A stretch of DNA of 64,000 nt from Symbiodinium natans (taxonomy: Eukaryota; Sar; Dinophyceae; Suessiales; Symbiodiniaceae). The translations under genes and the position numbers were made by a program. This document shows, in pieces, positions 29,917-41,933 of this stretch; the first letter of the stretch is position 1; every line of letters starts with the position of its first letter. The stretch covers positions 778,225 through 842,224 of the forward strand of contig CAJNDS010002579.1 of assembly GCA_905221605.1 (NCBI GenBank), given 5' to 3'. The notes under the pieces are model-generated. The model did no database searches. It was not told the origin of the DNA and saw only the letters and a list, made by a program, of their open reading frames with translations.

Positions 29917-30133
29917 TATGATGTAGTTCGTGAACAAGAGGATCGTTTTCTTCTTCGTGCTGTGAGTATTTCCAGTCTTTAAACCGCGGGTACTTCAATA
30001 GGGTTAGTGCCATGACTATCTTTACGTTTGTCAACTTTCGAATATAGAGGTTGTGAGATAGGGGTTTTCTTATAATCCCTTCAAACCAAAAACGGGCAGC
30101 CTATTTATTCCTAGGTTACTCCTTGGGTCTAGC

Positions 30134-30222
30134 CTAACCCTAAACCCTAAACCCTAAACCCTAAACCCTAAACCCTAAACCCTAAACCCTAAACCCTAAA
30201 CCCTAAACCCTAAACCCTAAAA
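30134..30222 (-). repeat. Interstitial telomere-like array (CCCTAAA)
   Basis: About 12 near-perfect units, directly after a family C-type right end (TTACTCCTTGGGTCTAG). Confidence 0.95.
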
Positions 30223-30327
30223 CCCTAACCTCGAGGAAGAGAGCCTCTAAACAGTCCACCCCCCCACTGTCTGACCGCCCGAAAGCCCTGAACCCAACCG
30301 GCCCACTGGTGTGTTCACCGAAAGAGA

Positions 30328-30438
30328 ACCCTAAGGGTCCATGTACCCTATTATTATGTACCTGGGCCCTGAAGTCCTTAAATAGGAGGTGCTTTAAGGC
30401 CCAAGTAATGCCTATTTAGGTACATGGACCCTTAGGGG
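30328..30438. mobile_element. MITE-like palindromic element
   Basis: ~111 bp with ~18-bp near-perfect inverted ends: CCCTAAGGGTCCATGTACC on the left and GGTACATGGACCCTTAGGG on the right. The end sequence itself contains CCCTAA. Confidence 0.75.
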
Positions 30439-31264
30439 AAGGCCGAAGCCCACATCTGTTTCCTTCAGAATCCTCAAAGGCCTAAGCCTCAAGCCCACAT
30501 CTCTGTCCTTAAGAATCCTCAAAGGCCGAAGCACAAATCCTGTTCATGCAAAAGCCCCCCCCAAACCCCCAAAAGCCCCCCAGACATCCCCCGAAACTTC
30601 CCTAAGACCCCAAAAAACCCTAAACCCGAAAGTTTGGGATACCAAATAGTGCCCTTTTTCCCCCTTCTTTTGGGGGTTTAGGTTCCCTTAATAAACACCT
30701 TTAAGCAAAAACGGGGCACCCTTGTTAATCCTAAACTACTGGTAAACCCTAAACCCTAAACCCTAAACCCTAAACCCTAACCCCTAGAAACCCTAAAGCG
30801 TTCGAAAGCTTCACACCCAGCTTCTGCAGAAGGCGGAACGAGGCGGCCCCGCAAAGGCATCGCCTGCGGTGCAGGCATGTCTTACAAGCCTTGCTGCAAG
30901 AGGGTTTAGGGTTTAGGGTTCAGGGTTTAGGGTTTAGGGGTTAGGGTTTAGGGTTAGGGAGCCCGGACCCACAAGGGTGTAGTGGTTAGTGATTAGGGTT
31001 TGGGGCTTAGGGTTTAGGGTTTAGGGCTTAGGGTTTAGGGTTTAGGGTTTAGGGCTTAAGACGTCTTGGGCTTGGATGCATCGGGTTCCAGGAAGACCCC
31101 CCTACATCTTGAACTCCCCCAGCGCAAAACTCATTCAGGTCTCGGATGCGAAGTGCATGCCTCGAGTAGGGTGGTTCTCTACATTAGGGGCCCCTTTAGG
31201 GTTTATGGTTTCTGCGTCCTATCTATAGATATAGATATATATATATATAGATATTTCCTTCTTC

Positions 31265-31266
31265 AT

Positions 31267-31337
<71 letters not shown>

Positions 31338-31341
31338 TTTT
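31265..31341 (+). repeat. (ATTT)n microsatellite
   Basis: About 18 perfect units next to TATATA sequence. Confidence 0.97.
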
Positions 31342-32212
31342 ACTACTCGTATTATTATTATGATTATTCTCATTATTTTTAGGTGTATATATATATACAC
31401 GTATAGCCTCAAAAGAAAGACCCAAACTACCCATTAACCTATGATATGGGGTTGCTTGGTCTTCTGTTGCAGTCTTCCTCATAGTGAGGGGACTACGCGG
31501 GGCTCAGAATTCAGCCCAGAATTCAATCCATCTACTAGCTAATGATGTCTCAACCAGTGTAGAAAAGTCATCCTAGGGAAGCCCTAACCTTCCAGACCCC
31601 CTTCCTGCGCCATGGCCGGAGGGGGGAGTGGATTCCCAGAAGAACCCCTCAGGAACCCCCAACACTATGCACCCACCGTAGTGCTTGCATTCCCCTCAGC
31701 CCCAACCCGAAACTCGAAATCCCAGACCGCGCAAGTTGAGCCACACTGCGTTTTTGGTTCACAGGCCTTGGAGCTTTTGTTCAGCCCGCAAGACCCACAT
31801 GTTTACGTAGTGGTTCTTCGTAGGGGATGAGGGAGTTGCTTAAACGAGGTCTATCGGGGGATATAGCAAGAGTCCCCTAATTCCCTATTAAAGGACTAGA
31901 AAGTCCAAGCCCTTTCAACCCCACGTACAAGCCCTCCCCAAAAGCGCTTAACCACTCTAAGCCGTCTAAACCCCAAGTCTCTGGCCCTACAGGCTAAACA
32001 TGAGCATCTTAAACCCAAAACCTTTACATCCCAAACCCCCTAAACCCGAAAAAACATCCCCCCCGACCCACAACTGACTGCTGAAGCAGGCCGAGCCTGG
32101 CGGCCCAAGGGCAGGCCTTTGTGGGGGGCCAGGGGGCGTAGGGTTGAAGGTTCAGGGTTCAAAGCTTGGGGCTACAGGATGCTGGGTTTCTTTTCTCGTT
32201 GGGTGGAAAGGG

Positions 32213-32347
32213 GGTTTAGGGTTTAGGGTTCAGGGTTTAGGGTTTAGGGTTTAGGGTTCAGGGTTCAGGGTTTAGGGTTTAGGGTTTAGGGTTCAGGGTT
32301 TAGGGTTGAGGGTTGAGGGTTTGGGGGGGGGGGGGGGGGGGGGGGGG
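32213..32347 (+). repeat. TTTAGGG array running directly into poly-G
   Basis: About 15 units of TTTAGGG/TTCAGGG/TTGAGGG end in GGGTTTGGG, then about 25 G (32323-32347). The homopolymer may be an expansion of the G-run of the last unit. Confidence 0.95.
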
Positions 32348-32831
32348 TGGCGTGCTACTTCTGGGATTAGGGTCAATTTCCCATGTTATTTGAGCCACGG
32401 ATCAAGGAGTCTTTCCTCCTGCCTCCGAACGGCTGGCAACCTCGGGAAGCTTCAGCCAGAGAGAGTCCACCCATTGGCCACGAAGCAAAGTAAACCCTAA
32501 TCCCTAAACCCAGAGAATGAGGAGGATGGGGCTGCTGAGGGACCATAAGCCCTAAACCCAATCCAGTGTAAAGTTTGGAACCATGGGCTCTTAGTATGGC
32601 CCCTTACCCTAGCTTCTAGGGATCCGAGGTAGAGGCCCTTAGTATATAATATAGATTGTATTTTGGTTTTTTTAGCAAGAGGCCCAAATTCAAGGCCCAT
32701 ACTTGGAGCCCTCAACCGGCAACAAAAAGAACCCCAATCCCCAGATTAAGGGCCCATACTTGGGAACCCTAAACCCTAAACCCTTAAGGGCCCATACTTG
32801 GAACCCAGACATGGCGAACAAAGTAGAATAG

Positions 32832-32958
32832 ACTAGGACCCGGAGTAGGCACTTTGTTTTCCTTTTTAGGGTTTAGGGTTTAGGGGGTTCCCTTTACAAT
32901 CCCCTTAAAACCAAAAAGGGCACCATTTTTTTTATTCCTAGGTTACTCCTGGGTCTAG
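32832..32958. mobile_element. MITE-like element, family C2
   Basis: Left end CTAGGACCCGGAGTAGGC, right end GGTTACTCCTGGGTCTAG (imperfect inverted repeats). The interior matches family C (TTCCCTTTACAA and AAGGGCACC blocks) but also holds TTTAGGG units. Related copies: 40933-41000, 56309-56416 and decayed ones near 30065, 35740 and 48110. Confidence 0.65.
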
Positions 32959-32984
32959 CCTAAAAACCCTTTAGACCCTAAACT

Positions 32985-33078
32985 GTGGGATGTTCCCCCT
33001 TCTACTAGCAGTCCTTAAAGGGATCCTCGTACCCCCCACCCCGCCCCTCCCATTATACTCCCCAAGAAGGACTGCTAG
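32985..33078. mobile_element. Chimeric family D element
   Basis: The left end is family D (GGGATGTTCCCCCTTCTAC). The right end stops after GGACTGCTAGTA and continues as CTCCTGGGTCGAG, which resembles the right end of family C2. Confidence 0.6.
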
Positions 33079-33096
33079 TACTCCTGGGTCGAGAAA

Positions 33097-33248
33097 CCCT
33101 AAACCCTAATTAAACCCTAAACCCTAAACCCTAAACCCTAAACCCTAAACCCTAAACCCTAAACCCTAAACCCTAAACCCTAAACCCTAAACCCTAAACC
33201 CTAAACCCTAAACCCTAAACCCTAAACCCTAAACCCTAACCCTAAACC
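33097..33248 (-). repeat. Longest near-pure telomere-like array in the window (CCCTAAA)
   Basis: About 20 units with one early TTAAACCC slip and one CCCTAA slip near the end. Continuous perfect heptamers cover 33117-33237. Confidence 0.97.
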
Positions 33249-33326
33249 CCCTAAACTGGTTCCAAAAGGTCGAGGCGCAGCTGCGCCGCGGAGTAGGCGC
33301 GTCTTGGGGGTTGGGTGGGGAAGTTC

Positions 33327-33455
33327 GGGTTTAGGGTTTAGGGTTTGGGGTTTAGGGTTTAGGGTTTGGGGGCTTGGGGTTTAGAGTTTAGGGTTTAGGG
33401 TTTGGAGTTTAGAGGTTGGGGTTTGGGGCTTAGGGTTGAATTCGGGTTCAGGGTT
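33327..33455 (+). repeat. Degenerate TTTAGGG array
   Basis: TTTAGGG mixed with TTTGGGG, TTTAGAG and CTTAGGG variants, 80 bp from the oppositely oriented array at 33097-33248. Confidence 0.9.
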
Positions 33456-33569
33456 TAGGGTGGCCTGGGTGAGACCAAACTGCAAAGTTCAAGAACGCAG
33501 GTGTCCCAAGTACGAGGGTCACGTGCACGTCGGGCCAGTACTTGGAGGTTCATGGTACTTGTCAACCAA

Positions 33570-33687
33570 TTCTTGGTAGCCCAGTAGTACCCTTGTTCCT
33601 TTTTTGGGGGTTCAAGGTTCCCTTACAAAATAGCCAACCCAAAAAAGGCTGCCCTTAGTAAAATATGGTTACTGCGCTGCCAGGAAT
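33570..33687. mobile_element. MITE-like element, family C1
   Basis: TTCTTGGTAGCCCAGTAGTAC on the left and GGTTACTGCGCTGCCAGGAA on the right, with CAAGGTTCCCTTA inside, as at 11600. Confidence 0.65.
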
Positions 33688-33767
33688 GAGAACTGCACTC
33701 ATAGCTGTACGTGTAGCCATATGAGGGCCGTTTAAGGGTCTTATAAGTCTGTTATGACATGACATCT

Positions 33768-33863
33768 GTATCCCCCTTGGGAATTATTTCTTATTCTTGT
33801 TCATATTTAAAACCCAAGAGGATATTAAACATGTTATTTAAAATTAAGGCTCTAAGGGGAGTA
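33768..33863. mobile_element. Short dispersed element, family A
   Basis: CCCCCTTGGGAATTATTTC on the left, AACCCAAGAGGATATTAA in the middle and GGCTCTAAGGGGAGTATAG on the right. GACATC occurs just outside on both sides. Confidence 0.65.
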
Positions 33864-36800
33864 TAGACATCCTTTGTAAATCATGAGAAATTCCAGGAAG
33901 ATTCCTTACAGTAAGTAGGGGTAATGGGGTCTCAGGGTAGCCCTGAACCCTGAACCCTGAAAATTTCTTTTTGGCCAGGCCTTGTTTCAGGATTCTTTGA
34001 AGAGACTTGCGCGTGCAAGTCTGCAGAGCTTTATATGTGCGAGCCGAAAGCAACTCCCCAAATAGAATTCAGGGGTCGGAAGAAATACTAGGTACTAGTA
34101 GTATTCCCGAATGGTCCCTGAATAACGATACTAGAACGACCCCCCCCCCCTAAACTCTATTCCAGTTATTGAGGCCCCTATATTACAGTGTTAGTACCGA
34201 AGAGTTGCCTGGTGCTGGTGCCTTTTTTTGAATTACAAAAACAACACATAAACCCTAAACCCTAACCCCTAAACCCTAAACAGAAGCGTTTAGGTTTTAG
34301 GGTTTAGGGATCGGTCAAAAAGGGGTATAAAGGCCCCGGATTCTGGGAAATCCTGTTTGTAGAATGCTTATGTTTGTGTGACGTTTTGGTGCCCCATTGA
34401 AGTTCCCAAGCTCTTTCTTGGACATCAGTACCAAGTGTTCCGAATCGTTCCCTGCTTTCGAGCCTTCTCAGAACATAAGACCACCAAACCCTATACCATC
34501 CTAAGTGCCTTGTGGCAGCAGTCCCTAAGCCTAAGCCCGAAACTTCCGGTCCCCTGGCATACCCCTAATATAGCACAGTTCCCTTAGTGAGGACACCCCG
34601 CCCCGCTGCCCCCCCCCACAAAAAGCAAGCTTGCTACCCTATACCTTGCATAAACCCCGAAAGCCCCAAAACCCTAGACCCTAAACCCTATAAAGCCTAA
34701 ACCTAAAGGCCCCAAATCTATAAACAAGACCAAACTCGAAACCCTATAAACACAAGACTTGAGAAACCCTGAACCCTCCGGGAACTCCAACCCCTTTCCT
34801 CTGCCGGAGGGCGCCAACACAAGGAGCTGTCAAGGCCGGCCCAGCTGAGTAAGAGAAGATGGGGGGGGGACTTAGGGTTTAGGGTTTAGGGTCAAGACCC
34901 CAGAACATGGCCCTAAATTAGGCCTGACAATGACTGTGTGCCGCAGAGAGAAGGGAAGGAAAGAAGGAGGGACGGAGGTATGGAGGAAAGGGGGGAATGA
35001 AGGAAGCAGGGTCTGTGCTGGCATAATACTGTAAGGGTGTATATATAAGTAAATAAACAAATATATATAGATATAGATATATACATATAGTGTATGCAAA
35101 GTATGGTCATGTCCTTACAGGTTCACATTGTAGTACATACCTTAGAGGGGATATGGCCCATCGAGCTTTCCGGTATTGGGGAGACAGTCCTACTAGCTAC
35201 CTTTCAGGGTTAGGGTTATTCCGGGGTTTAGGGTTGAGGATTCTAAAGAATTTAGGGTTTAGAGTTTAGGGTCTATGTATAGGGTTTAGGGTTTAGGGTG
35301 CCTCAACTGTTCGCAGGCGCTACCTCCACCCGCATACCATGCGTGGCCCTCGGCTTCACGAGAGTCGCGGAGGTATAATTTAATAGGGAGGGAGACTGGC
35401 ATTTTCGGCCCTAAACCCTAAACCTTAAACCCTAAACCCTAAACCCTGGATACTTCTAAGCCTACGCCCTACATGTAGCTGCCATTGAGCGTTCAAGCAG
35501 CCTTAGCACCCTAAACGCTAAGCCTGTGGCTTGTCTGCTTGGCGGGCGACAACAAAATAACCCTAAACCCTAAACCTAAAAAAAACACCTTAAACCCTAA
35601 CCCCTATTATAAATCCTAGAAAACCACCTTAAAACCCTGAAAAGCCGGAGAAGCTTGCGGTGCAAAGCCCCTAGACGGCTGCACGTGCTCACCTACGGCT
35701 TTGGTGGCGGCCAAAGCGAACTTCTAGGAGGCCCCAGAGTAGGCCCTTGTTCCCCTTTTCTGAGGGTTTAGGTTCCCTTCCAAACCCCGTTTAAAATTTT
35801 AACCAACAAGGGGCACCCTGTTGATTTCTGGGTTGCTCTTGGGTTTAGCATTAACAACAGGCAGTCTCAGCTTCCCTGAGTAGTCCCACACAGAGACGTG
35901 CAGCTGTTGGCTGATGGAGCGCTTGAGTAGTACCACCAATTCATAAAACTGTCACACCGACTCTTCAGTCAGTGCAGACTTTTGGGATCATGGACCCTTC
36001 AGGTTGTACCCTTGGTTTGGGGAAGCTTTTGAAAGATCCTTAAGGTAGTATAAGTGCCATATGAGGAGTATATAAACTTGCAGGGGTGCAACCTGAGGGT
36101 TACGAGTATGTCTCCTTTGAGATCAGTGGTTGGGCATCTCACGTTTGTAACTGCATTTCTTCACGGCTGCGTAGTGGTATACGCGCAGAGTCATGTGGAT
36201 TTTGCATGACAACGTTCAAGCGCAGTTGCATGCATGCACCGTACATGAGCACACACACACACACGAACAACAATGCACATGTTTTATATGCACGTTTGCT
36301 TCAATACACACGCGCAACTTTACCTATGCATACAGTTACACATGTACATGCACATACGTCTGCGCGCCTACATGAAACACACGAAGCTAAACACATCTCA
36401 CATACACAGACATTAGCTACGTACATGAACACACACACACATGCAACGTATGCTGTACCTACTTCTACATGCTACATGTGAGCATAGAGTATCCAAGGAC
36501 ATATACCTTACACTTTCAATGTGCATTCACAATTGCGCACATGCATGCAGGCATACCTGCATGTGTGCTCCCTGCTGTAAACCACCAGCTTGCTGAGGCT
36601 GGCCCTCCCAACAAGCGCCCACGGCGACGCTGAGAGTCGCCGCTTTCAGCTCGAGTAGTAAGTGGCGATTTAATTAGGAGGCGATCTCTTTAGGGCATCA
36701 GCTGCACGGGCAGATACAGGAGCGAGAAGGAGGCAGGGAGCAAGAGAGACAGAGAGAGAGAGATAGAAGAACATATTTGGCATAATTCGCTACAGCACAG

Positions 36801-37735
36801 GTTTTCACCATTTGATGCATCATCCGAATCCCAAGCCGCAACCCCCCCCCCCTCCCCCCCTAAACCCTAAACTCTAAACCTCAATCCCTGCCTCGCCTCA
36901 CAGTGCCCTTGGAGCCTGCGGCCGCATCTGTGGCCAACGAAGTTTTGTATGGTTCCCCCTGCTGACGGCAGTGTTTGGTAGGCCAAGAACGTCCTCGAGT
37001 CGATGTGAGAAAGCCTCGATGCCCAGAAACCTGCTTCCTAAACCCTAAACCCTAAACCCTAGACCCTAAACCCTAAACCCTAAACCCTAAACCCTAAACC
37101 TTAATCTACCCCAAGCTGAGTGAGACCAGCGCAGTGTAGATGCATCTTTCAGTGTAAACTTATTCTAGCTGTGAGGCTTGTAGGTTGCTTTCCTTTTGGG
37201 TTTCTTGCTGATCCCACATGTAAGCATCAATGCCGGCCCTGCACCTACCTTCTAGTCTTGTCTTGTATCAGTCATAGGGTTGAGGATTTTGGGCCCGAAC
37301 GCCTAAGCCCTAAGCCCTAAGCCCTAAACCCTAAAAGCCCTAAACCCTGCTCCCCTCCGCAGCCTAGCGCAGGGGGTGCCCTTTAAGCTGGCAAGACCGC
37401 AAGCAGCTCGGAGAACGGAGTCTGGTTTCCTGTGCTTACAGGTATGGGGTTTAGGGTTTAGGGTTTAGGGTTTAGGGTTTAGGGTTTAGGGTTTAGGGTT
37501 TAGGGTTTAGGGTTTAGGGAGTCTTTCTTTCCAGACTTCCTGTAGAGCAAGGTGATAGAACTGATCAGGTGCAGTCAGGCCTACACGAATGGCTCAAGGT
37601 TTTCGGAGTTCGGGTCCTTCTAAATCCACACTATATGTATATATATATATCATATATATATATACATATTTTTCACATATATTAACTAATTCATTAATTA
37701 TATATATATATATATATATATACATATTTATACAT

Positions 37736-37807
37736 GTATTAATTAATTAATTAATTAACTAATTAATTAATTAATTAATTAATTAATTAATTAATTAATT
37801 AATTAAT
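37736..37807 (+). repeat. (TTAA)n microsatellite
   Basis: About 17 units of TTAA/AATT, preceded by TATATA sequence. Confidence 0.95.
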
Positions 37808-38701
37808 ATGCACACTTATACACAACATGCAGTGTTCGCAAGAAAGTGTGGCGTTGCCTATATCCATCTCGCAGAGCAGCCTGCTGCGCCAGAAAAGAAG
37901 CCTGTACAGGGTTTGGGTTCGTGGTAGGCAGGTTTTACGCTCAAAGGGATTCATTGGTTTTTTGGGTCATCCGCCGTAGACCCTAGACCCTACGCCCCCA
38001 CTACTTAGGGTTTTGGATTTGGGGTTCTGGGGGCTTGTTGTTGGGGGTTTACGGCTCAATCAGGTAAGTTGCCGTCACTGGCTCGGCTCAGGGTCCTAAA
38101 TTGGTTTCAGGGTTTAGACTGGCGGTTTAGACAAAAGGGCTTTCGCGAGACTGGCGTCTGCTCTTGTTCCTGTCGGGAGTGCGACATCCGAAGCATGGAG
38201 ATCTAGAGGACTTCCACCGTTACCTGACAAAGCCGTCGTCGTCGTCAGCATATAGTAGCTAAGCCGAAAGCAGTACTAGCACGGCCGCACGGCCACAGTA
38301 GGTATTTGCAGCCGGGCGCTCAGCTGACTACTTTAGGGTTTATAGGGACGGGTTCCCAACGCCCCTTGCAAAAAAGGGACTGGTCCACATCATCCGGAAG
38401 GGAAGGCGCTGGCCAGTCTGTGGCGCCATCATCATCCCTAAATCCGAAGCTCTCAAAGCACTAAGGATGTACCTGAATGCAAGCATGTAATATGGCCCTT
38501 ATATTCCCAGGTTTAGGGTTTAGGGTTTAGGGTTTAGGGTTTAGGGTTTAGGGTTTAGATTTTGTAAAAAATGGGTCCCCAAAAAGGGTACAGCCTTCCG
38601 GGTCCAAGGTAGAGTCCAGCCCATGATGGCCCTAAAAATGCCAGTCCTGGACTGGGGGTTGCTTGTGTAGGTCCTCCGTGTCTCGTGAACTCGCATGACG
38701 A

Positions 38702-38816
38702 AACCCTGAACCCTAAACCCTAAACCCTAAACCCTAAACCCTAAACCCTAAACCCTAAACCCTAAACCCTAAACCCTAAACCCTAAACCCTAAACCCTAA
38801 ACCCTAAACCCTAAAC
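38702..38816 (-). repeat. Interstitial telomere-like array (CCCTAAA)
   Basis: About 16 units after one CCCTGAA variant. Confidence 0.95.
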
Positions 38817-39242
38817 CAGAACATTTTTTGGGGAAGGGGTTCCCAGGTCCCTTTGAACTCGGCCACCACCTTCTGAAGCCGCTGGACAGCCAAGCCTACA
38901 AAGCCGGGAGCTGTAAGAGCCCTGACCGTCACCAACCCCCTTGCTGAACAGAACCCGATGCGAAAGCAACCTCCAACAGTCCAAGAACACTCTCCGGTTT
39001 AGGGCTTAGGGCTTAGGGCTTAGGGTTTAGGGTTTATAGGGTTTATAGGGCTTATAGGGCTTCTAGGGTTTAGGGTTTAGGGTTCTCCTAGACATGTGGT
39101 TCCAGACATAGGTGGGGGTGAGTGCGAGCTCAACTCCTCAGCCCCAGCAAAGGGCCCTGACACAGCCGCCATGGCGCCCACGCTACCACGTGAGCGCCTG
39201 GTTCAGCGACCCGTCCTGCACAAGAGGTCCAGGGTTTACTTT

Positions 39243-39336
39243 GCCATAGTTGGGTACCATTTTGAATTTTTAAGGGTACTTAAACCCTATAATAAGGAAT
39301 AAAGTTTCAAATTTCTCATATTATCCCAACCGTGAA
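39243..39336. mobile_element. Short dispersed element, family L
   Basis: ATAGTTGGGTACCATTTTG at the left and TATTATCCCAACCGTG at the right. Second copy of the element at 13483-13571. Confidence 0.6.
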
Positions 39337-40500
39337 GTAGTTTAGGGTTTGGGTTGCTTCTGGCACAGATCCGGAGCTCAGGTCGCTTCTCAGAGGGCGA
39401 AGTGGCAAGCCTGTTGCAAAAGGGTAGCAGTCGTTGTAATTGCAGCGCTGTTCCTTAGGGTTTAGGGTTTAGGGGTTTAGGGTTTAGGGTTTAGGGTTTA
39501 GGAGTTCCAGATTTCCAAAGAACGGCTCCTTTTGGTTCGGAGGCTTTCCTCTAGGTACCTCGGTGGTATCTTCTTCCAGGTCACCCAGTAATCCCAGTAG
39601 TACCCCGAATTCCCCGCCCCCCCCCCCCCCCCCGGATTTTTTTTTGTGGCGCGTCGCCTTGTTCTCCTAGGTTAGGTTACTGGGGCACCTAGTTTCCAGA
39701 GACCCACACCCTGAAGCCCCTTTTGTTCTCCGACCGCTCGCGACTGGAGCTGTTCAAGAAACCATCAATCCTTGAACTCCTTGCACCCGGGGCCCCTACT
39801 TGGAGGTTCATGGTAGGTAGAACCCAAGTAAAGCTGCACTTGTAACCCACGTTAAGCCCCCTAAGTGCCCCAGCAGCATGAACCTTCAAGTAAGCCCCCC
39901 TTGCCTTAAACCCTAAACCCTAAACCTAAACCCTAAACCCTAAACCCTAAACTACTTCTAAGCCTCTGAAAGGATCATCTCGACGCTTTTGTCCAAGCAG
40001 GTGCTGGGGGTACTTGATCTCGGCTTCGGGTTCAAGGGGAGCTTTACAGGGTTTAGGGTTTAGGGTTTAGGGTTTAGGGTTTTGGGCTGCTGTGAACCGA
40101 GGCCTGCTGTAAAAAAATATGGGTTTGGGTAAATTTAGGTGGGTTCACGACTGTTAAGAGCTTACAGAGATTTTGGGTTTAGGGCTTATAGCGTGGGTTT
40201 GGGTATGGTAGGATTTGCGCTCCTTGCTTGCAGCTTGCTGAGCGCAGCGGTACGACCTGTCCTGCAAGGCAACCCTGTCCCAACGACTCATTGAGAGTTA
40301 AGTCTGCTCGGCATGATTCCGTACACACAACTCATACAACACAATGGACCTATTTGTGCGTAAAACACCCAGAGTTTGCAAATACACGGCAGAACGCCCG
40401 AATAACGTCGCCACACCATCCATTCAATTTCTAAAGCAACGAGGCCCCCGGAGCTGCCATCTCGGGCCAGCCCCCGAACCCGAACAGCAGAGCAACAAAC

Positions 40501-40501
<1 letters not shown>

Positions 40502-40564
<63 letters not shown>
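40502..40564 (+). repeat. 63-nt uninterrupted poly-C
   Basis: Longest homopolymer in the window, all C. The true length may differ because such tracts are hard to sequence and assemble. Confidence 0.95.
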
Positions 40565-40565
<1 letters not shown>

Positions 40566-40704
40566 AGCGACAGCACAGCCCTAGCCCCACAGACCAGGCG
40601 CCTCCCCACCTCACCCAAAGCTACCCCCCCCCCCCCCCCCGACCCTCACCCTCCCCCGGCCGTGTCTTTGTGTGTGGATGTGTTTTGTCACTTCGTCTTC
40701 TTCT

Positions 40705-41150
40705 TACTGTTCTTAGTAGAAATGATGGAAGTAGGTACCTGCCTACTTAAACAATCCCTTACAGGGTATGGTATGATAACGGGCGATATAGGGTACCTAA
40801 TTCCCGCACTCCCTGCTAAGAACACACTGCTTGCTTAAGAACCCCGACGAACCCAAACATAATAATCCCCATCTTGCCCTTATAGGAAAGACCTTTAAAA
40901 AAGAAATAGCGCGGGGTCTTAAACAACTAGTGCTAGGACGGGAGTAGGCCCTTTTTCCCTAAAAGGGCCCTTTTTATTCCTAGGTTACTCCCGGGTCTAG
41001 AGTAAAAGACCTGAAACAAATAGGTGGGGGGGGGTTCTTAAACAACTAGTAGGAACCAGTCGTTGTTCATGCCCTTATAGGAAAGACCTTTAAAAAAAAT
41101 AGGGGGGGGTGTCTTAAACAACTAGTAGGAACCAGTCGTTGTTCATGTCC
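40705..41150. mobile_element. Back-to-back cluster of short elements
   Basis: In order: an element with ends ACTGTTCTTAGTAG and CTGCTAAGAACACAC (to about 40828); a family E element (starting GCTTGCTTAAGAACCCC, ending TCTTAAACAACTAGTG, to 40932); an internally deleted family C2 element (40933-41000); then two tandem ~75-bp partial family E units. The two tandem units each end in TAGGAACCAGTCGTTGTTCA. Confidence 0.6.
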
Positions 41151-41795
41151 CCGGCAGCTCCAGGGCGCCAAGATGGTGGCAGAGGTCGAGCGGCGAATTG
41201 CAGCGGGCTCCGGTCTGGAGGTGAAAGGAGCCCCGGGGCTTGGGTTCCAGGGCAGTTTAGGGTCTCGGGTTTAGGGTGTGGGGTTTAGGGTTTAGGGTTT
41301 AGGGTTTTAAGTTTTAAGGTTCTGGAGCCCAGAGTTCAAAAAGGGTTTAGGGCCTAAAGTTTAGGGTTTGCTGTAATGTGGTGCAGGAGCTGTGAAGGCT
41401 GGGATGCAGACTAGGCTCGGAAGCGTCGTGAAATGCGAGGAGCAGCCATGGCCGGATTGTGGAGGGCCGTCTAACATTTCTATCCCACCCCACGCCGTCT
41501 CAGGCGGCAAAACCACCCTAACCTATTCTTCTTTTTCTGGTTTTAAAGCTTATACTAAATTGTTGGCCAGGCCGTGAAGCCTAAATAAACCCTTTTGAAC
41601 TTGGAAACTCTACACCTTAAACCCTATAAACCCTAAACCCCAAACCCTAGACCCTAAACCCTAAACCCTAAACCCAAAACCCTAAGCCCAGCCGCCAGGG
41701 ATCCATGTGGACGTCAACATCCTACTTGAGGCAGGGGAGGGCGGGGGGCGTATGGTTTAGGGTTGAGGGTTTAGGGTTTAGGGTTTATCACTTAA

Positions 41796-41933
41796 ACTTT
41801 GGGAGGTTCCCCCTTCTACTAACAGCTCCTTAGTAGGGATTCTAATACCCCCTGCTATCATCCCTATTGAGGACCCTAAACCCTAAACCCTAAACGCTAA
41901 ACCCTGTTACTATAAGGGGGAACATCCCAAAGT
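41796..41933. mobile_element. Family D MITE interrupted by telomere repeats
   Basis: TIRs ACTTTGGGAGGTTCCCCCTT and its near complement GGGGGAACATCCCAAAGT. The right half is split at GGAC^TGTTA by a 30-bp run of CCCTAAA-type units (41875-41904) with no loss of element bases. Confidence 0.85.
41875..41904 (-). repeat. 30-bp telomere-repeat insertion inside a MITE
   Basis: About four CCCTAAA units (one CGCTAAA). Compared with the uninterrupted copy at 8921-9020, only these bases are extra. Confidence 0.85.

Noticed and set aside
33750-33870. GACATC on both sides of a family A element as a target duplication
   Set aside because: The other copies do not show a duplication of the same size at matching borders, so the element limits are uncertain.
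40288-40838. Frames with poly-Pro or poly-Gly at the 63-nt C tract
   Set aside because: Homopolymer artefact.
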